Shown: in pieces, positions 63,047-64,000 of the stretch
How positions within the stretch are numbered: position 1 is the stretch's first letter
Layout of the letters: each line of letters opens with the position of its first letter
Assembly (NCBI RefSeq): GCF_001039355.2
Contig: NW_019775572.1
Location: forward strand, 99,637-163,636
Source: Lingula anatina
Taxonomy: Eukaryota; Brachiopoda; Lingulata; Lingulida; Lingulidae
Direction: 5' to 3'
Length of the DNA stretch: 64,000 bases
The notes under the pieces: generated by a model
The model's database searches: none
Told to the model about the DNA's origin: nothing
What the model saw: the letters and a program-made list of their open reading frames with translations, nothing else
Translations under genes and position numbers: made by a program

Positions 63047-64000
63047 GGGATTACAAGTGTATGTTCTCTACTGACAACGGTGTCATTCAATTTCTTTACA
63101 TCTTTGCGTTGTTGAGATTTTAAGAATAAGCAGTGAACAGCAAGTTTTTTTCGGTGAGTAGAAGTGAATAGACAACGACTGCACGATGACTGCGATCTTC
63201 ATATTCGATATAATCGCTTTTTATAAATTAATATCCGCATACATGTATCAAATAAAGGAAATTGTTTCTTGTTTATTAACGTTTGAACGCATTGTAGGCG
63301 ATTTGTGACCTTCATATAAAATTAAACGCTATATGTTCTATCGCGGCCTGTTGCATGCTACTTATTTACTCACAAGTCATCCGTGTACCGGTATAATAGT
63401 ACATTGAATAGCTAAACATAAAAGTTGCATTTAAAGTCAATTTTTGTAACAAAAGCCGGCAAAATGCCACCATACAGTTTCAAATAGTAGGTATTAGAGA
63501 AATACCAAGTACATGTAGGAATTAGATATCAAAGGACATCGTTTCATATTACCCTAAAAATAATATTTGAACGGATTTTTCCGCTTGCTTTCGGTGTTTC
63601 ATATAAACGAGGCAGATGAGTAGGTCAGTTAAGTAGGTCATATTTATGACCAAATTTGAAGAAGGTGCACTTTAAAGCTATTTCATGTCTGATCGAGTGA
63701 TTAATTCGGTTTATCCCTTGGTATGTCGACTTTATTTGAGTCGTATAAGAAACTATAGAGGAATTTGGTTTATATGCGTTACTAGGAATCCACGCTCCAC
63801 CAATGCTCGGTTCAAGTGTACCTTTAATATAAAGAGGAACAAATCAACAAACGTATTGACAAAGAAATGGAATGATAAAGATCAAATACGTAACCATTTA
63901 TAGAATGTTTCTAAAAAATGAACACATCGCTTAATCACTGAATAGAAAATGTATACAATAACTAAAATTCAATTTTCGATCGCTAACATTGCATTTGAGG
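63047..64000. other. No feature recognised
   Basis: AT-rich sequence without repeats or splice-supported exons. The plus-strand open frame 63685-63903 (72 aa, Arg/Asn-rich) has no recognisable domain. Confidence 0.5.

Noticed and set aside
1-64000. CRISPR arrays, bacterial operons, prophage or plasmid features
   Set aside because: The window is clearly eukaryotic with spliced genes; tandem repeats lack the repeat-spacer pattern.
1-64000. tRNA and other structured RNA genes
   Set aside because: None was recognised by eye; a covariance-model scan would be needed, so none is claimed.

Overview
This 64-kb window is AT-rich animal nuclear DNA. It has spliced genes with GT-AG introns, many microsatellites, MITE-like elements, one long N gap and three single-N contig joins. 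The gene families, moderate intron sizes and repeats such as poly-C tracts with a GGATCCGCCCC terminus suggest a marine invertebrate (lophotrochozoan or non-vertebrate deuterostome). The species cannot be fixed from the sequence. All gene models were built by hand from splice sites and reading phase; no database search was run.

Layout. (1) 218-13604, minus strand: 19 internal exons of the nuclear mRNA export receptor NXF1; the first and last coding exons are not seen. (2) 13.7-14.7 kb: a hAT-type transposon remnant crossing a contig join at 14004. (3) 16281-16485, minus: exon 1 only of meckelin (TMEM67), head-to-head with RBM12B (17764-20789, plus), an intronless five-RRM protein whose frame is broken by one base. 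The two share a compact promoter with inverted CCAAT boxes, an arrangement also found in vertebrates. (4) 27184-48000, plus: SNX16, a PX-domain sorting nexin. Its long introns hold a foldback-like element, two inverted copies of a Harbinger-type MITE, a palindromic MITE and the N gap. (5) 50843-56273, minus: a complete ten-exon SLC22-family transporter, convergent with SNX16. (6) 61120-62293, minus: a tentative small secreted cysteine-rich gene. The rest of the right end is repeats and apparently non-coding DNA.

Main discovery. SNX16 carries two tandem, homologous exons (42170-42306 and 42769-42905). Each is exactly 137 nt, with the same entry and exit phase, and they encode alternative versions of the same 45-residue coiled-coil segment. 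Including both gives an immediate TGA, and skipping both also gives an immediate TGA, so only one at a time keeps the frame open. This is the signature of mutually exclusive splicing in an endosomal sorting protein.

Second point: NXF1 and TMEM67 both break off at the transposon and contig join near 14 kb. The NXF1-TMEM67 neighbourhood is therefore probably an assembly artefact or a rearrangement, whereas TMEM67-RBM12B looks like genuine ancient linkage. SNX16 exons stay in order across the other joins, so those joins are probably correct.
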